Assembly: GCF_004331265.1 (NCBI RefSeq)
Contig: NZ_SJOO01000004.1
Span: forward strand, 248,001 to 312,000
Length of the DNA: 64,000 nt
Direction of reading: 5' to 3'
From: Enterobacter wuhouensis
GTDB taxonomy: Bacteria > Pseudomonadota > Gammaproteobacteria > Enterobacterales > Enterobacteriaceae
Shown: one piece after another, positions 46,027-54,589 of the stretch
How positions within the stretch are numbered: the first letter of the stretch is position 1
Layout of the letters: each line of letters opens with the position of its first letter
The notes under the pieces: model-generated
Database searches by the model: none
Told to the model about the DNA's origin: nothing
The model's input: only the letters and a program-made list of their open reading frames with translations
Translations under genes and position numbers: made by a program

Positions 46027-47373
46027 ATGACGACCTCTACCCTGCAAGATAATAAAGCTGTAGAACATCGCGTTATCAACAAGCTGTTCCGTCGTTTGAT
46101 CGTCTTTCTCTTCATCCTGTTTGTCTTTTCGTTTCTCGATCGCATCAACATCGGCTTTGCCGGGCTGACGATGGGCAAAGATCTGGGCCTGACGTCGACC
46201 ATGTTTGGCCTGGCCGCGACGCTATTTTACGTCACCTACGTGCTGTGCGGGATCCCGAGCAACATCATGCTGGCGAAGATCGGCGCGCGGCGCTGGATCG
46301 CCGGGATCATGGTGGTGTGGGGCATCGCCTCCACCTGCACCATGTTCGCCACCAGCCCGCACACGCTCTATGTTTTACGCATGCTGGTGGGCATTGCCGA
46401 AGCGGGCTTCCTGCCGGGGATTTTGGTCTACCTCACCTGGTGGTTCCCGGCCTATCACCGCGCCCGCGCCAACGCGCTGTTTATGATCGCCATGCCGGTG
46501 ACCATGATGCTCGGCTCGATCCTCTCCGGGTACATTCTGGCGATGGACGGGCTGTGGAACCTGAAGGGCTGGCAGTGGCTGTTCCTGCTGGAGGGGCTGC
46601 CGTCGGTGGTGCTCGGCGTGGTGACCTGGTTTTACCTCAACGACACGCCGGATCAGGCCACCTGGCTGGACGACGACGAAAAGCAGGCGCTGAAAACGAT
46701 GATCGCCCGCGAGCAGGAGGTCGCCATTGCCCAATCCGTCACGCCGCGATCGACGCTGCGCGAAGTGCTGACCCCGGCGGTGCTGCTCTACACGCTGGCC
46801 TACTTCTGCCTGACCAACACGCTCAGCGCCATCAACATCTGGACGCCGCAGATCCTGCAAAGCTTCAATACGGGGAGCAGCAATATCGTCATCGGCCTGC
46901 TGGCGGCGATCCCGCAGTTTTGCACCATTCTCGGGATGATCTGGTGGAGCCGACGCTCCGACAGGCTGAAAGAGCGAAAAAAGCACACCATCCTGCCGTA
47001 CCTGTTCGCCGCGGCGGGATGGATGCTGGCCTCGGCCACCGATCACAGCCTGATCCAGCTGCTTGGCATCATTATGGCCTCAACCGGATCCTTTACCGCC
47101 ATGGCCATATTCTGGACCACGCCGGACCAGGTGATTAGCCTGCAGTCACGCGCGGTGGCGCTGGCGGTGATCAACGCCATCGGCAACGTCGGATCCGCCG
47201 TCAGCCCGTTGCTGATTGGGATCCTGCGCGACGCGACCGGCAGCTTCAGCTCCGGGCTGTGGTTCGTGGCCGGGCTGCTGGTGGTCGGCGCGCTGGTGCT
47301 GACGCGCATTCCGATGACGCAGCGGGATCAACAGAGGAACGAGCATGTGCCAGAGCCCCATCGCCAACATTGA
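46027..47373 (+). CDS. hpaX: HpaX, 4-hydroxyphenylacetate permease (MFS)
   Basis: A 448-residue major facilitator protein of the anion:cation symporter group with about twelve hydrophobic segments; the signature between TM2 and TM3 is MLAKIGARRWI near residue 80. FLDRINIGFAG near residue 37 is typical of this group. It should take up 4-hydroxyphenylacetate. The last 29 bp overlap the hpaA start, so both are probably expressed together. Confidence 0.94.
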   Translation: MTTSTLQDNKAVEHRVINKLFRRLIVFLFILFVFSFLDRINIGFAGLTMGKDLGLTSTMFGLAATLFYVTYVLCGIPSNIMLAKIGARRWIAGIMVVWGIASTCTMFATSPHTLYVLRMLVGIAEAGFLPGILVYLTWWFPAYHRARANALFMIAMPVTMMLGSILSGYILAMDGLWNLKGWQWLFLLEGLPSVVLGVVTWFYLNDTPDQATWLDDDEKQALKTMIAREQEVAIAQSVTPRSTLREVLTPAVLLYTLAYFCLTNTLSAINIWTPQILQSFNTGSSNIVIGLLAAIPQFCTILGMIWWSRRSDRLKERKKHTILPYLFAAAGWMLASATDHSLIQLLGIIMASTGSFTAMAIFWTTPDQVISLQSRAVALAVINAIGNVGSAVSPLLIGILRDATGSFSSGLWFVAGLLVVGALVLTRIPMTQRDQQRNEHVPEPHRQH

Positions 47374-48250
47374 TATCCGCAAGGAGTACGACGAAAGTCT
47401 GGGCACCGACGATGTGCACTACCAGTCGTTCGCCCGCATGGCGGCCTTTTTTGGCCGCGACATGCAGGCGCATCGTCACGACCAGTATTTTCAGATGCAC
47501 TTTCTCGATACCGGACAGATTGAACTCCAGCTCGACGATCACCGCTACTCGGTGCAGGCCCCGCTGTTCGTCCTCACGCCGCCGTCGGTGCCGCACGCGT
47601 TTATCACCGAATCCGACAGCGACGGGCACGTGCTGACGGTGCGCGAGGATCTGATCTGGCCGCTGCTGGAGGTACTCTACCCCGGCACGCGGGAAGCGTT
47701 TGGCCTGCCGGGGATCTGCCTCTCGCTGGCCGACAGGCCGGACGAGCTGGCGGCGCTGAAGCACTACTGGCAGCTGATTGCCCGGGAATCCACGGAGCAG
47801 CTGCCGGGGCGCGAGCACACGCTGGTCCTGCTGGCGCAGGCGGTCTTTACCCTGCTGCTGCGCAACGCGAAGCTCGACGACCACGCTTCCGGCGGCATGC
47901 GCGGCGAGCTGAAGCTGTTCCAGCGCTTTACCCAGCTGATAGATGCCCACTACCACCAGCACTGGACGGTGCCGGAATACGCCAGCGAGCTGCACCTGAC
48001 CGAATCCCGCCTGACGGATATCTGCCGCCGCTTCGCCAACCGCCCGCCGAAGCGGCTGATCTTCGACCGCCAGCTGCGGGAAGCCAGGCGGCTGCTGCTC
48101 TTCTCCGACAGTGCGGTGAGCGAGATTGCCTGGCAGCTGGGGTTTAAGGATCCGGCCTATTTTGCCCGGTTTTTTAACCGCTTAGTGGGGTGCTCGCCGA
48201 GCGCGTATCGGGCGCAGAAAGTACCGGTGAAACCTTTCCCCTCACCCTAA
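47345..48250 (+). CDS. hpaA: HpaA, AraC/XylS-family activator of hpaBC
   Basis: A 301-residue AraC-type regulator: cupin-like N-terminal ligand domain (about 30-115, with FGRDMQAHRHDQYFQ) and a C-terminal double HTH (about 200-298; second HTH SEIAWQLGFKDPAYFARFF). In E. coli W it activates hpaBC with 4-hydroxyphenylacetate. The start overlaps hpaX. The end is unusual: the last codons and the TAA lie inside a palindromic repeat (CCCTCACCCTAA), so residues after KPFP come from the repeat. Confidence 0.93.
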   Translation: MCQSPIANIDIRKEYDESLGTDDVHYQSFARMAAFFGRDMQAHRHDQYFQMHFLDTGQIELQLDDHRYSVQAPLFVLTPPSVPHAFITESDSDGHVLTVREDLIWPLLEVLYPGTREAFGLPGICLSLADRPDELAALKHYWQLIARESTEQLPGREHTLVLLAQAVFTLLLRNAKLDDHASGGMRGELKLFQRFTQLIDAHYHQHWTVPEYASELHLTESRLTDICRRFANRPPKRLIFDRQLREARRLLLFSDSAVSEIAWQLGFKDPAYFARFFNRLVGCSPSAYRAQKVPVKPFPSP

Positions 48251-48319
48251 CCCTCTCCCCAAAGGGGAGAGGGAACGATTACACCCTCGCCCCTTTGGGG
48301 AGAGGGCCGGGGTGAGGGG
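48238..48319. repeat. Inverted pair of CCCTCTCCC palindromes after hpaA
   Basis: Copy 1 (48238-48274) reads CCCTCACCCTAACCCTCTCC then a GGGGAGAGGG arm; copy 2 (48283-48319) is in the opposite orientation, ending GGGGTGAGGGG. Copy 1 supplies the hpaA stop codon. The 80-bp unit is nearly identical to the one at 53317-53398. Confidence 0.8.
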
Positions 48320-48462
48320 ACAACGATCACAAATCCCAATCCCGCCCGAAAAGTACCCGCCGTTGTCCCAATCGTCCCTTCACGTTACGCCCCTCGCAGG
48401 CTTCAATTAAAAAACAAAAACAAAACATAAATTTAACAATCCTATTCCGATACGAGGTCCCT

Positions 48463-50025
48463 ATGAAGCCTGAAGATTTCCGCGCTGATGCCAAACGTCC
48501 GTTAACCGGCGAAGAGTATTTAAAGAGCCTGCAGGACGGTCGTGAGATTTATATCTACGGCGAGCGCGTCAAAGACGTCACCACCCATCCGGCGTTTCGC
48601 AACGCGGCGGCCTCCATCGCGCAGATGTACGACGCGCTGCACAAGCCGGACATGCAGGACACGCTGTGCTGGGGCACCGACACCGGCAGCGGCGGCTATA
48701 CCCACAAGTTCTTCCGCGTGGCGAAAAGCGCCGACGACCTGCGCCAGCAGCGCGACGCCATCGCCGAGTGGTCGCGCCTGAGCTACGGCTGGATGGGCCG
48801 CACGCCGGACTACAAGGCCGCGTTCGGCTGCGCGCTCGGCGCTAACCCGGCCTTCTACGGCCAGTTCGAACAGAACGCCCGCAGCTGGTACACCCGCATT
48901 CAGGAAACCGGCCTGTACTTCAACCACGCCATCGTTAACCCGCCGATCGACCGCCACAAGCCGGCGGACGAGGTGAAAGACGTCTACATCAAGCTGGAGA
49001 AAGAGACCGACGCCGGGATCATCGTCAGCGGTGCGAAAGTGGTGGCAACCAACTCGGCGCTGACCCACTACAACATGATCGGCTTTGGCTCCGCGCAGGT
49101 GATGGGCGAAAACCCGGACTTTGCGCTGATGTTCGTCGCGCCGATGGATGCCGAAGGCGTGAAGCTGATCTCCCGCGCCTCTTACGAGATGGTGGCAGGC
49201 GCAACCGGATCCCCGTACGACTACCCGCTCTCCAGCCGCTTCGACGAGAACGACGCGATCCTGGTGATGGACCACGTGCTGATCCCCTGGGAAAACGTGC
49301 TGATCTACCGCGATTTCGACCGCTGCCGCCGCTGGACGATGGAGGGCGGCTTTGCGCGGATGTACCCGCTGCAGGCCTGCGTGCGCCTGGCGGTGAAGCT
49401 CGACTTCATCACCGCCCTGCTGAAGAAATCCCTGGAGTGCACCGGCACCCTGGAGTTCCGCGGCGTGCAGGCGGATCTCGGGGAAGTGGTGGCCTGGCGC
49501 AACATGTTCTGGGCGCTGAGCGACTCCATGTGTTCCGAAGCCACGCCGTGGGTCAACGGCGCGTACCTGCCGGATCACGCCGCGCTGCAAACCTACCGCG
49601 TGATGGCCCCGATGGCCTACGCCAAGATCAAGAACATCATCGAGCGTAACGTGACGTCCGGTCTGATCTACCTGCCGTCCAGCGCCCGCGACCTGAACAA
49701 CCCGCAGATCGACCAGTATCTGGCGAAGTACGTGCGCGGCTCGAACGGTATGGATCACGTCGAACGCATCAAGATTTTGAAACTGATGTGGGACGCCATC
49801 GGCAGCGAGTTTGGCGGCCGCCACGAGCTGTACGAAATCAACTACTCCGGCAGTCAGGATGAGATCCGCCTGCAGTGCCTGCGCCAGGCGCAAAGCTCCG
49901 GCAACATGGACAAAATGATGGCGATGGTCGACCGCTGCATGTCCGAGTACGACCAGCACGGCTGGACGGTAGCGCACCTGCACAACAACGCCGATATCAA
50001 CATGCTCGACAAGCTGCTGAAATAG
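48463..50025 (+). CDS. hpaB: HpaB, 4-hydroxyphenylacetate 3-monooxygenase oxygenase component
   Basis: A 520-residue FADH2-dependent monooxygenase, same length as E. coli W HpaB. Segments seen: GRTPDYKAAFGCALGAN near residue 112, SRASYEMVAGATGSPYDYP near residues 240-258 and the acyl-CoA-dehydrogenase-like C-terminal region VRGSNGMDHVERI. It hydroxylates 4-hydroxyphenylacetate to 3,4-dihydroxyphenylacetate using FADH2 from HpaC. GAGGTCC precedes the ATG. The 212-bp gap after hpaA contains the palindrome pair and presumably the HpaA-dependent promoter. Confidence 0.96.
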   Translation: MKPEDFRADAKRPLTGEEYLKSLQDGREIYIYGERVKDVTTHPAFRNAAASIAQMYDALHKPDMQDTLCWGTDTGSGGYTHKFFRVAKSADDLRQQRDAIAEWSRLSYGWMGRTPDYKAAFGCALGANPAFYGQFEQNARSWYTRIQETGLYFNHAIVNPPIDRHKPADEVKDVYIKLEKETDAGIIVSGAKVVATNSALTHYNMIGFGSAQVMGENPDFALMFVAPMDAEGVKLISRASYEMVAGATGSPYDYPLSSRFDENDAILVMDHVLIPWENVLIYRDFDRCRRWTMEGGFARMYPLQACVRLAVKLDFITALLKKSLECTGTLEFRGVQADLGEVVAWRNMFWALSDSMCSEATPWVNGAYLPDHAALQTYRVMAPMAYAKIKNIIERNVTSGLIYLPSSARDLNNPQIDQYLAKYVRGSNGMDHVERIKILKLMWDAIGSEFGGRHELYEINYSGSQDEIRLQCLRQAQSSGNMDKMMAMVDRCMSEYDQHGWTVAHLHNNADINMLDKLLK

Positions 50026-50042
50026 CGCAGCGGGAGGTTTCA

Positions 50043-50555
50043 ATGCAATCAGATGAACAACGCCTGCGCTTTCGCGACGCGATGAGCAGCCTGTCTGCCG
50101 CAGTCAACATTGTCACCACCGAGGGCGAGGCCGGTCGATGCGGTATCACCGCCACCGCCGTCTGCTCGGTAACGGATACGCCGCCTTCGCTGATGGTCTG
50201 CATCAACGCCAACAGCGCCATGAATCCGGTCTTTCAGGGCAACGGCAGGCTGTGCGTGAACGTGCTGAACCACGAGCAGGAGATCATGGCCCGCCACTTC
50301 GCGGGGATGACCGGCATGGCCATGGAGGAGCGTTTTACCCTCTCCTGCTGGCAGAAAGGGCCGCTGGCGCAGCCGGTGCTGAAAGGCGCGCTGGCAAGCC
50401 TGGAGGGCGAGATAAGTCAGGTGCAGGCCATCGGCACGCATCTCGTCTATCTTGTTGAAATTAAAAACATCATCCTCAGTGAAGAGGGGCACGGCCTGAT
50501 CTATTTTAAACGCCGTTTTCACCCGGTCGTCATGGAGATGGAGGCCGCGATTTAA
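50043..50555 (+). CDS. hpaC: HpaC, flavin reductase component
   Basis: A 170-residue short-chain flavin:NADH reductase starting MQSDEQRLRFRDAMSSL; longer in-frame readings overlap hpaB and lack similarity. GITATAVCSVTDTPPSLMVC holds the flavin-binding strand-turn, and the late GHGLIYFKRRFHP is typical of the family. It supplies FADH2 to HpaB. GGGAGG lies 6 nt before the ATG; it follows hpaB by 17 bp. Confidence 0.95.
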   Translation: MQSDEQRLRFRDAMSSLSAAVNIVTTEGEAGRCGITATAVCSVTDTPPSLMVCINANSAMNPVFQGNGRLCVNVLNHEQEIMARHFAGMTGMAMEERFTLSCWQKGPLAQPVLKGALASLEGEISQVQAIGTHLVYLVEIKNIILSEEGHGLIYFKRRFHPVVMEMEAAI

Positions 50556-50626
50556 TCCCCCGGCGTAAAAAAACGCTAAGGTTTCCGCAAAAGTACGCCG
50601 TTAACTATCCATAAGATAAATTTTCC

Positions 50627-50657
50627 GGGGCGGCAGGCGCTTATCGCCAGCCGCCCC
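50627..50657. terminator. Long G+C-rich hairpin after hpaC
   Basis: GGGGCGGC-A-GGCG pairs with CGCC-A-GCCGCCCC around CTTAT: twelve base pairs with a single A-A mismatch. No U-tract follows. It ends 19 bp before the next ATG, so it may attenuate the downstream HTH gene or stop hpaBC transcription. Confidence 0.6.
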
Positions 50658-50676
50658 CTTAACGCTGGAAAGTCTT

Positions 50677-50934
50677 ATGGCTCCTTCATCCCGTAGCCGC
50701 TCGGCTGAACGTCTGGTTGACATTATTATTGCCCTGCACCGCGACGGAAACGTTACTCGTAGCGATCTGATGCAAAAATTTGGCATTACCGAACGAACGG
50801 TGTACCGCGATTTACAGGCGCTCTCCCCGATTATCGAACACGACGGTAAAGGGCAGTATCAGCTGCTTCCGGCCTATCAGCAAAATCGCTGCACGCATTG
50901 TCCTGAGGTTAACGGCGAAGCCGCGCAAGAGTAG
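50677..50934 (+). CDS. Small stand-alone HTH protein (HTH_11/DeoR type)
   Basis: An 85-residue protein. Residues 8-62 form one winged HTH like the N-terminus of YafY/WYL-type regulators (NVTRSDLMQKFGITERTVYRDL, split around the turn), with wing DGKGQYQLLP. The rest of a WYL regulator is missing; instead there is a 20-residue tail with Cys72-Thr-His-Cys75, which could bind a metal or form a redox switch. AAAG is the only Shine-Dalgarno-like element near the ATG. It lies between hpaC and btsT on the same strand. Target unknown; truncation of a larger regulator is the alternative, but the clean tail argues for an independent gene. Confidence 0.7.
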   Translation: MAPSSRSRSAERLVDIIIALHRDGNVTRSDLMQKFGITERTVYRDLQALSPIIEHDGKGQYQLLPAYQQNRCTHCPEVNGEAAQE

Positions 50935-50943
50935 ATTATCCTT

Positions 50944-50959
50944 AGTGATCTCAATCACA
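50944..50959 (+). promoter_or_regulatory. CRP site upstream of btsT
   Basis: AGTGATCTCAATCACA matches the CRP consensus TGTGA-N6-TCACA in 9 of 10 half-site positions. It is about 190 bp upstream of btsT; cAMP-CRP control of yjiY/btsT is known in E. coli. Confidence 0.7.
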
Positions 50960-50987
50960 TATTTCCCTCCGCTGGCGGCGAGCCTTA

Positions 50988-51034
50988 ACCACTCGCCCTC
51001 GCTTTTGACCGCTCACACATCGCTTTCAACCACT
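50988..51034 (+). promoter_or_regulatory. Three direct repeats, candidate BtsR binding sites
   Basis: ACCACTC (50988), ACCGCTC (51008) and ACCACTC (51029) recur every 20-21 bp. The published E. coli BtsR (YehT) motif, as I remember it, is ACC[G/A]CT repeated with a 20-bp period upstream of btsT. Three copies would allow more than one LytTR dimer to bind. Confidence 0.7.
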
Positions 51035-51151
51035 CACCCATTTACCGTACTTTACGCGCGCGAAGATCTGGCACGATCCCCCCAGCATTAATCAATACCT
51101 CCTCACAACAAACCCTGACCCCTTTTTCTTACATAAAAAACCAGGTCTATT

Positions 51152-53305
51152 ATGGATACTAAAAAACTACTGAAGCACGTGCCCTGGGCATTACTCGGGA
51201 TCCTCGGCGCTTTCTGTCTGGCGGTTGTCGCATTACGCCGGGGCGAACACGTAAGCGCCCTGTGGATCGTGGTCGCGTCGGTTTCCGTCTACCTTGTGGC
51301 TTATCGCTACTACAGCCTGTACATCGCGCAGAAGGTCATGAAGCTCGACCCGACGCGCGCCACCCCGGCGGTCATTAACAATGACGGCCTGAACTACGTG
51401 CCAACCAACCGCTACGTGCTGTTTGGCCACCACTTTGCCGCTATCGCAGGCGCTGGCCCGCTGGTCGGCCCGGTGCTGGCCGCGCAGATGGGCTACCTGC
51501 CGGGTACCCTGTGGCTGCTCGCAGGCGTGGTGCTGGCGGGTGCGGTGCAGGACTTTATGGTGCTGTTTATCTCTTCCCGCCGTAACGGTGCCTCTCTGGG
51601 TGAGATGGTCAAAGAAGAGATGGGCCGCGTGCCGGGTACCATCGCGCTGTTCGGCTGCTTCCTGATTATGATCATCATCCTCGCGGTGCTGGCCCTGATC
51701 GTGGTGAAAGCGCTGGCCGAAAGCCCGTGGGGTGTCTTCACCGTCTGCTCAACCGTACCGATTGCGCTGTTCATGGGTATCTACATGCGCTTTATCCGTC
51801 CGGGCCGCGTGGGTGAAGTGTCGGTCATCGGTATCGTGCTGCTGGTTGCCTCCATCTACTTCGGCGGCGTGATTGCGCACGACCCGTACTGGGGCCCGGC
51901 GCTGACCTTCAAGGACACCACCATCACCTTCGCGCTGATTGGCTATGCGTTTATCTCCGCGCTGCTGCCGGTGTGGCTGATTCTGGCCCCGCGCGACTAC
52001 CTGGCGACCTTCCTGAAAATCGGCGTTATCGTCGGTCTGGCTATCGGTATCCTGGTGATTAACCCGGATCTGAAAATGCCTGCGGTGACCCAGTACATCG
52101 ACGGCACCGGCCCGCTGTGGAAAGGCGCGCTGTTCCCGTTCCTGTTTATCACCATCGCCTGCGGCGCGGTCTCCGGCTTCCACGCCCTGATTGCCTCCGG
52201 CACCACGCCTAAGCTGCTGGCGAACGAGAAAGACGCGCGTCTGATCGGCTACGGCGCAATGCTGATGGAGTCTTTCGTGGCGATCATGGCGCTGGTGGCA
52301 GCCTCCATCATCGAGCCGGGCCTGTACTTCGCGATGAACACCCCGCCTGCGGGCCTGGGCATCACCATGCCGAACCTGCACGAGATGGGCGGTGACAACG
52401 CGGCGCTGATTATGGCGCAGCTGAAGGACGCGAGCGCACACGCCGCGGCGACCGTCAGCTCCTGGGGCTTCGTGATTTCGCCTGAGCAGATCATGCAGAC
52501 CGCGAAGGACATCGGCGAACCGTCCGTGCTGAACCGCGCAGGCGGTGCACCTACGCTGGCCGTCGGTATCGCACACGTGTTCCACAAAGTGCTGCCGTGG
52601 GCGGACATGGGCTTCTGGTACCACTTCGGTATTCTGTTCGAAGCGCTGTTCATCCTGACCGCGCTGGACGCCGGTACCCGTGCGGGCCGCTTCATGCTGC
52701 AAGATTTGCTCGGTAACTTCGTGCCGTTCCTGAAGAAAACTGATTCACTGGTCGCCGGTATTCTGGGTACTGCGGGCTGCGTCGGCCTGTGGGGCTACCT
52801 GCTGTATCAGGGCGTTGTTGACCCGCTGGGCGGCGTGAAGAGCCTGTGGCCGCTGTTCGGTATCTCTAACCAGATGCTCGCAGCCGTTGCTCTGGTGCTC
52901 GGTACCGTGGTCCTCGTGAAGATGAAACGCACCAAATACATCTGGGTAACGGTTGTTCCTGCGCTGTGGCTGCTGCTCTGCACCACCTGGGCGCTTGGCC
53001 TGAAGCTGTTCAGCGCCAACCCGCAGCTGGAAGGCTTCTTCTTCATGGCTAACCAGTACAAAGAGAAGATTGCCGCAGGCGGCGCGGATCTGACCGCGCA
53101 GCAGATTGCCAACATGAACCATATCGTGGTGAACAACTACACCAACGCGGGTCTGAGCATTCTGTTCCTGGTGGTGGTGTACAGCATCATCTTCTACGGC
53201 ATCAAAACCTGGATGAACGTGCGCAACGCCGACGGGCGTACGGATAAAGAAACCCCGTACGTGCCGGTGCCGGAAGGCGGCGTGAAGACCTCTTCTCACC
53301 ATTAA
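51152..53305 (+). CDS. btsT: BtsT (YjiY), pyruvate/H+ symporter
   Basis: A 717-residue CstA-family carrier with about 16-18 hydrophobic segments, nearly collinear with E. coli BtsT (716). The conserved N-terminal block NDGLNYVPTNRYVLFGHHFAA (shown here in two halves: NDGLNYVPT and NRYVLFGHHFAA) and GAGPLVGPVLAAQMGYLPG are present. It imports pyruvate when it is scarce and is induced by the BtsS/BtsR system. Candidate BtsR repeats and a CRP site lie upstream. It is followed by yjiX after 116 bp holding a palindrome pair. Confidence 0.97.
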   Translation: MDTKKLLKHVPWALLGILGAFCLAVVALRRGEHVSALWIVVASVSVYLVAYRYYSLYIAQKVMKLDPTRATPAVINNDGLNYVPTNRYVLFGHHFAAIAGAGPLVGPVLAAQMGYLPGTLWLLAGVVLAGAVQDFMVLFISSRRNGASLGEMVKEEMGRVPGTIALFGCFLIMIIILAVLALIVVKALAESPWGVFTVCSTVPIALFMGIYMRFIRPGRVGEVSVIGIVLLVASIYFGGVIAHDPYWGPALTFKDTTITFALIGYAFISALLPVWLILAPRDYLATFLKIGVIVGLAIGILVINPDLKMPAVTQYIDGTGPLWKGALFPFLFITIACGAVSGFHALIASGTTPKLLANEKDARLIGYGAMLMESFVAIMALVAASIIEPGLYFAMNTPPAGLGITMPNLHEMGGDNAALIMAQLKDASAHAAATVSSWGFVISPEQIMQTAKDIGEPSVLNRAGGAPTLAVGIAHVFHKVLPWADMGFWYHFGILFEALFILTALDAGTRAGRFMLQDLLGNFVPFLKKTDSLVAGILGTAGCVGLWGYLLYQGVVDPLGGVKSLWPLFGISNQMLAAVALVLGTVVLVKMKRTKYIWVTVVPALWLLLCTTWALGLKLFSANPQLEGFFFMANQYKEKIAAGGADLTAQQIANMNHIVVNNYTNAGLSILFLVVVYSIIFYGIKTWMNVRNADGRTDKETPYVPVPEGGVKTSSHH

Positions 53306-53316
53306 TTCACAAACAT

Positions 53317-53398
53317 CCCCTCACCCTAACCCTCTCCCCAAAAGGGAGAGGGGACGATTCCACCCTCTCCCCTTTGGGGAGAGGGCCGGGGTGAGGGG
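53317..53398. repeat. Inverted pair of CCCTCTCCC palindromes between btsT and yjiX
   Basis: CCCTCACCCTAACCCTCTCC with a GGGAGAGG arm (53317-53353), then the reverse-oriented copy ending GGGGTGAGGGG (53361-53398). This 80-bp unit differs from that at 48238-48319 at only a few positions. Confidence 0.8.
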
Positions 53399-53421
53399 TG
53401 CTTTTTTGTCTGGAACCCACA

Positions 53422-53625
53422 ATGTTTGGTAACTTAGGCGAAGCAAAAAAATACCTCGGTCAGGCGGCGAAAATGCTGATTGGCATTCCGGACTATGACA
53501 ACTACGTTGAGCATATGAAGACCAACCATCCGGATAAGCCGTACATGACCTACACCGAATTCTTCCGCGAGCGTCAGGAAGCGCGCTACGGCGGAAGTGG
53601 AGAAGGCGGCGTCCGCTGCTGCTAA
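53422..53625 (+). CDS. yjiX: YjiX, small YbdD/YjiX-family protein
   Basis: A 67-residue protein starting [19 protein letters not shown], ending in the conserved GGVRCC with two terminal cysteines, as in E. coli YjiX. The ATG at 53422 gives the E. coli length; an upstream in-frame start would read through the repeat. The family is always encoded after CstA-type pyruvate transporters and may assist them. It ends 10 bp before yjiA. Confidence 0.94.
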   Translation: MFGNLGEAKKYLGQAAKMLIGIPDYDNYVEHMKTNHPDKPYMTYTEFFRERQEARYGGSGEGGVRCC

Positions 53626-53635
53626 AGGAGAGACC

Positions 53636-54589
53636 ATGACCCCGATTGCCGTTACCCTGCTGACCGGTTTTCTCGGCGCAGGCAAAACCACCCTGCTGCG
53701 CCATATCCTGAATGAACAGCACGGCTTCAAAATCGCCGTCATCGAAAACGAGTTCGGCGAAGTCTCCGTTGACGATCAATTAATCGGCGACCGCGCTACG
53801 CAGATCAAAACCCTCACCAACGGCTGCATCTGCTGCACCCGCTCTAACGAATTAGAAGACGCCCTGCTGGACCTGCTCGACAGCCGCGATCGCGGCGAGA
53901 TCGACTTTGACCGTCTGGTGATTGAGTGCACCGGCATGGCCGACCCCGGCCCGATTATTCAAACCTTTTTCTCTCACGAGATCCTCTGCCAGCGCTACCT
54001 GCTGGACGGCGTGATTGCTCTGGTAGACGCGGTACACGCCGACGAGCAGATGAACCAGTTCACCATCGCCCAGTCTCAGGTGGGCTACGCCGACCGCATC
54101 CTGCTCACCAAAACCGACGTGGCCGGTGAGAGCGAAAAACTTCGCGAGCGCCTGACGCGCATTAACGCGCGCGCGCCGATTTACACCGTGACGCACGGCG
54201 ATATCGATCTGTCTCAGCTGTTCAACACCAGCGGCTTTATGCTGGAAGAGAACGTCACCGCGAAACCGCGCTTTCACTTTATGGCGGATAAGCAAAACGA
54301 CGTGGCGTCGATTGTGGTGGATCTGGACTACCCGGTGGACATCAGCGAGGTATCGCGCGTGATGGAGAACCTGCTGCTGTCGTTTGCCGACAGGCTGTTG
54401 CGCTACAAGGGCATGCTGTGGATCGACGGCGAGCCAAACCGCCTGCTGTTCCAGGGCGTGCAGCGCCTGTACAGCGCCGACTGGGACAGGCCGTGGGGCG
54501 ATGAAACACCACGCAGCGTGATGGTGTTTATTGGTTTAGAACTGCCGGAAGAGGAAATTCGGGCGGCGTTTGCGGGGTTACGTAAATAG
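53636..54589 (+). CDS. yjiA: YjiA, CobW/P47K-type GTPase metallochaperone
   Basis: A 317-residue G3E-family GTPase. Walker A is GFLGAGKTT (residues 10-18), the metal-binding CxCC motif is GCICC near residue 64, Walker B region ECTGMADP follows, and TKTD is the G4-like motif near residue 160. The C-terminal CobW_C domain ends AFAGLRK. E. coli YjiA binds zinc and other divalent metals and hydrolyses GTP slowly. AAGGAGAG precedes the ATG. Third gene of btsT-yjiX-yjiA. Confidence 0.95.
   Translation: MTPIAVTLLTGFLGAGKTTLLRHILNEQHGFKIAVIENEFGEVSVDDQLIGDRATQIKTLTNGCICCTRSNELEDALLDLLDSRDRGEIDFDRLVIECTGMADPGPIIQTFFSHEILCQRYLLDGVIALVDAVHADEQMNQFTIAQSQVGYADRILLTKTDVAGESEKLRERLTRINARAPIYTVTHGDIDLSQLFNTSGFMLEENVTAKPRFHFMADKQNDVASIVVDLDYPVDISEVSRVMENLLLSFADRLLRYKGMLWIDGEPNRLLFQGVQRLYSADWDRPWGDETPRSVMVFIGLELPEEEIRAAFAGLRK

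Noticed and set aside
48520..50043. 507-codon open frame opposite hpaB
   Set aside because: Shadow of hpaB arising from strong third-position G+C; no homology recognised and no start signals.
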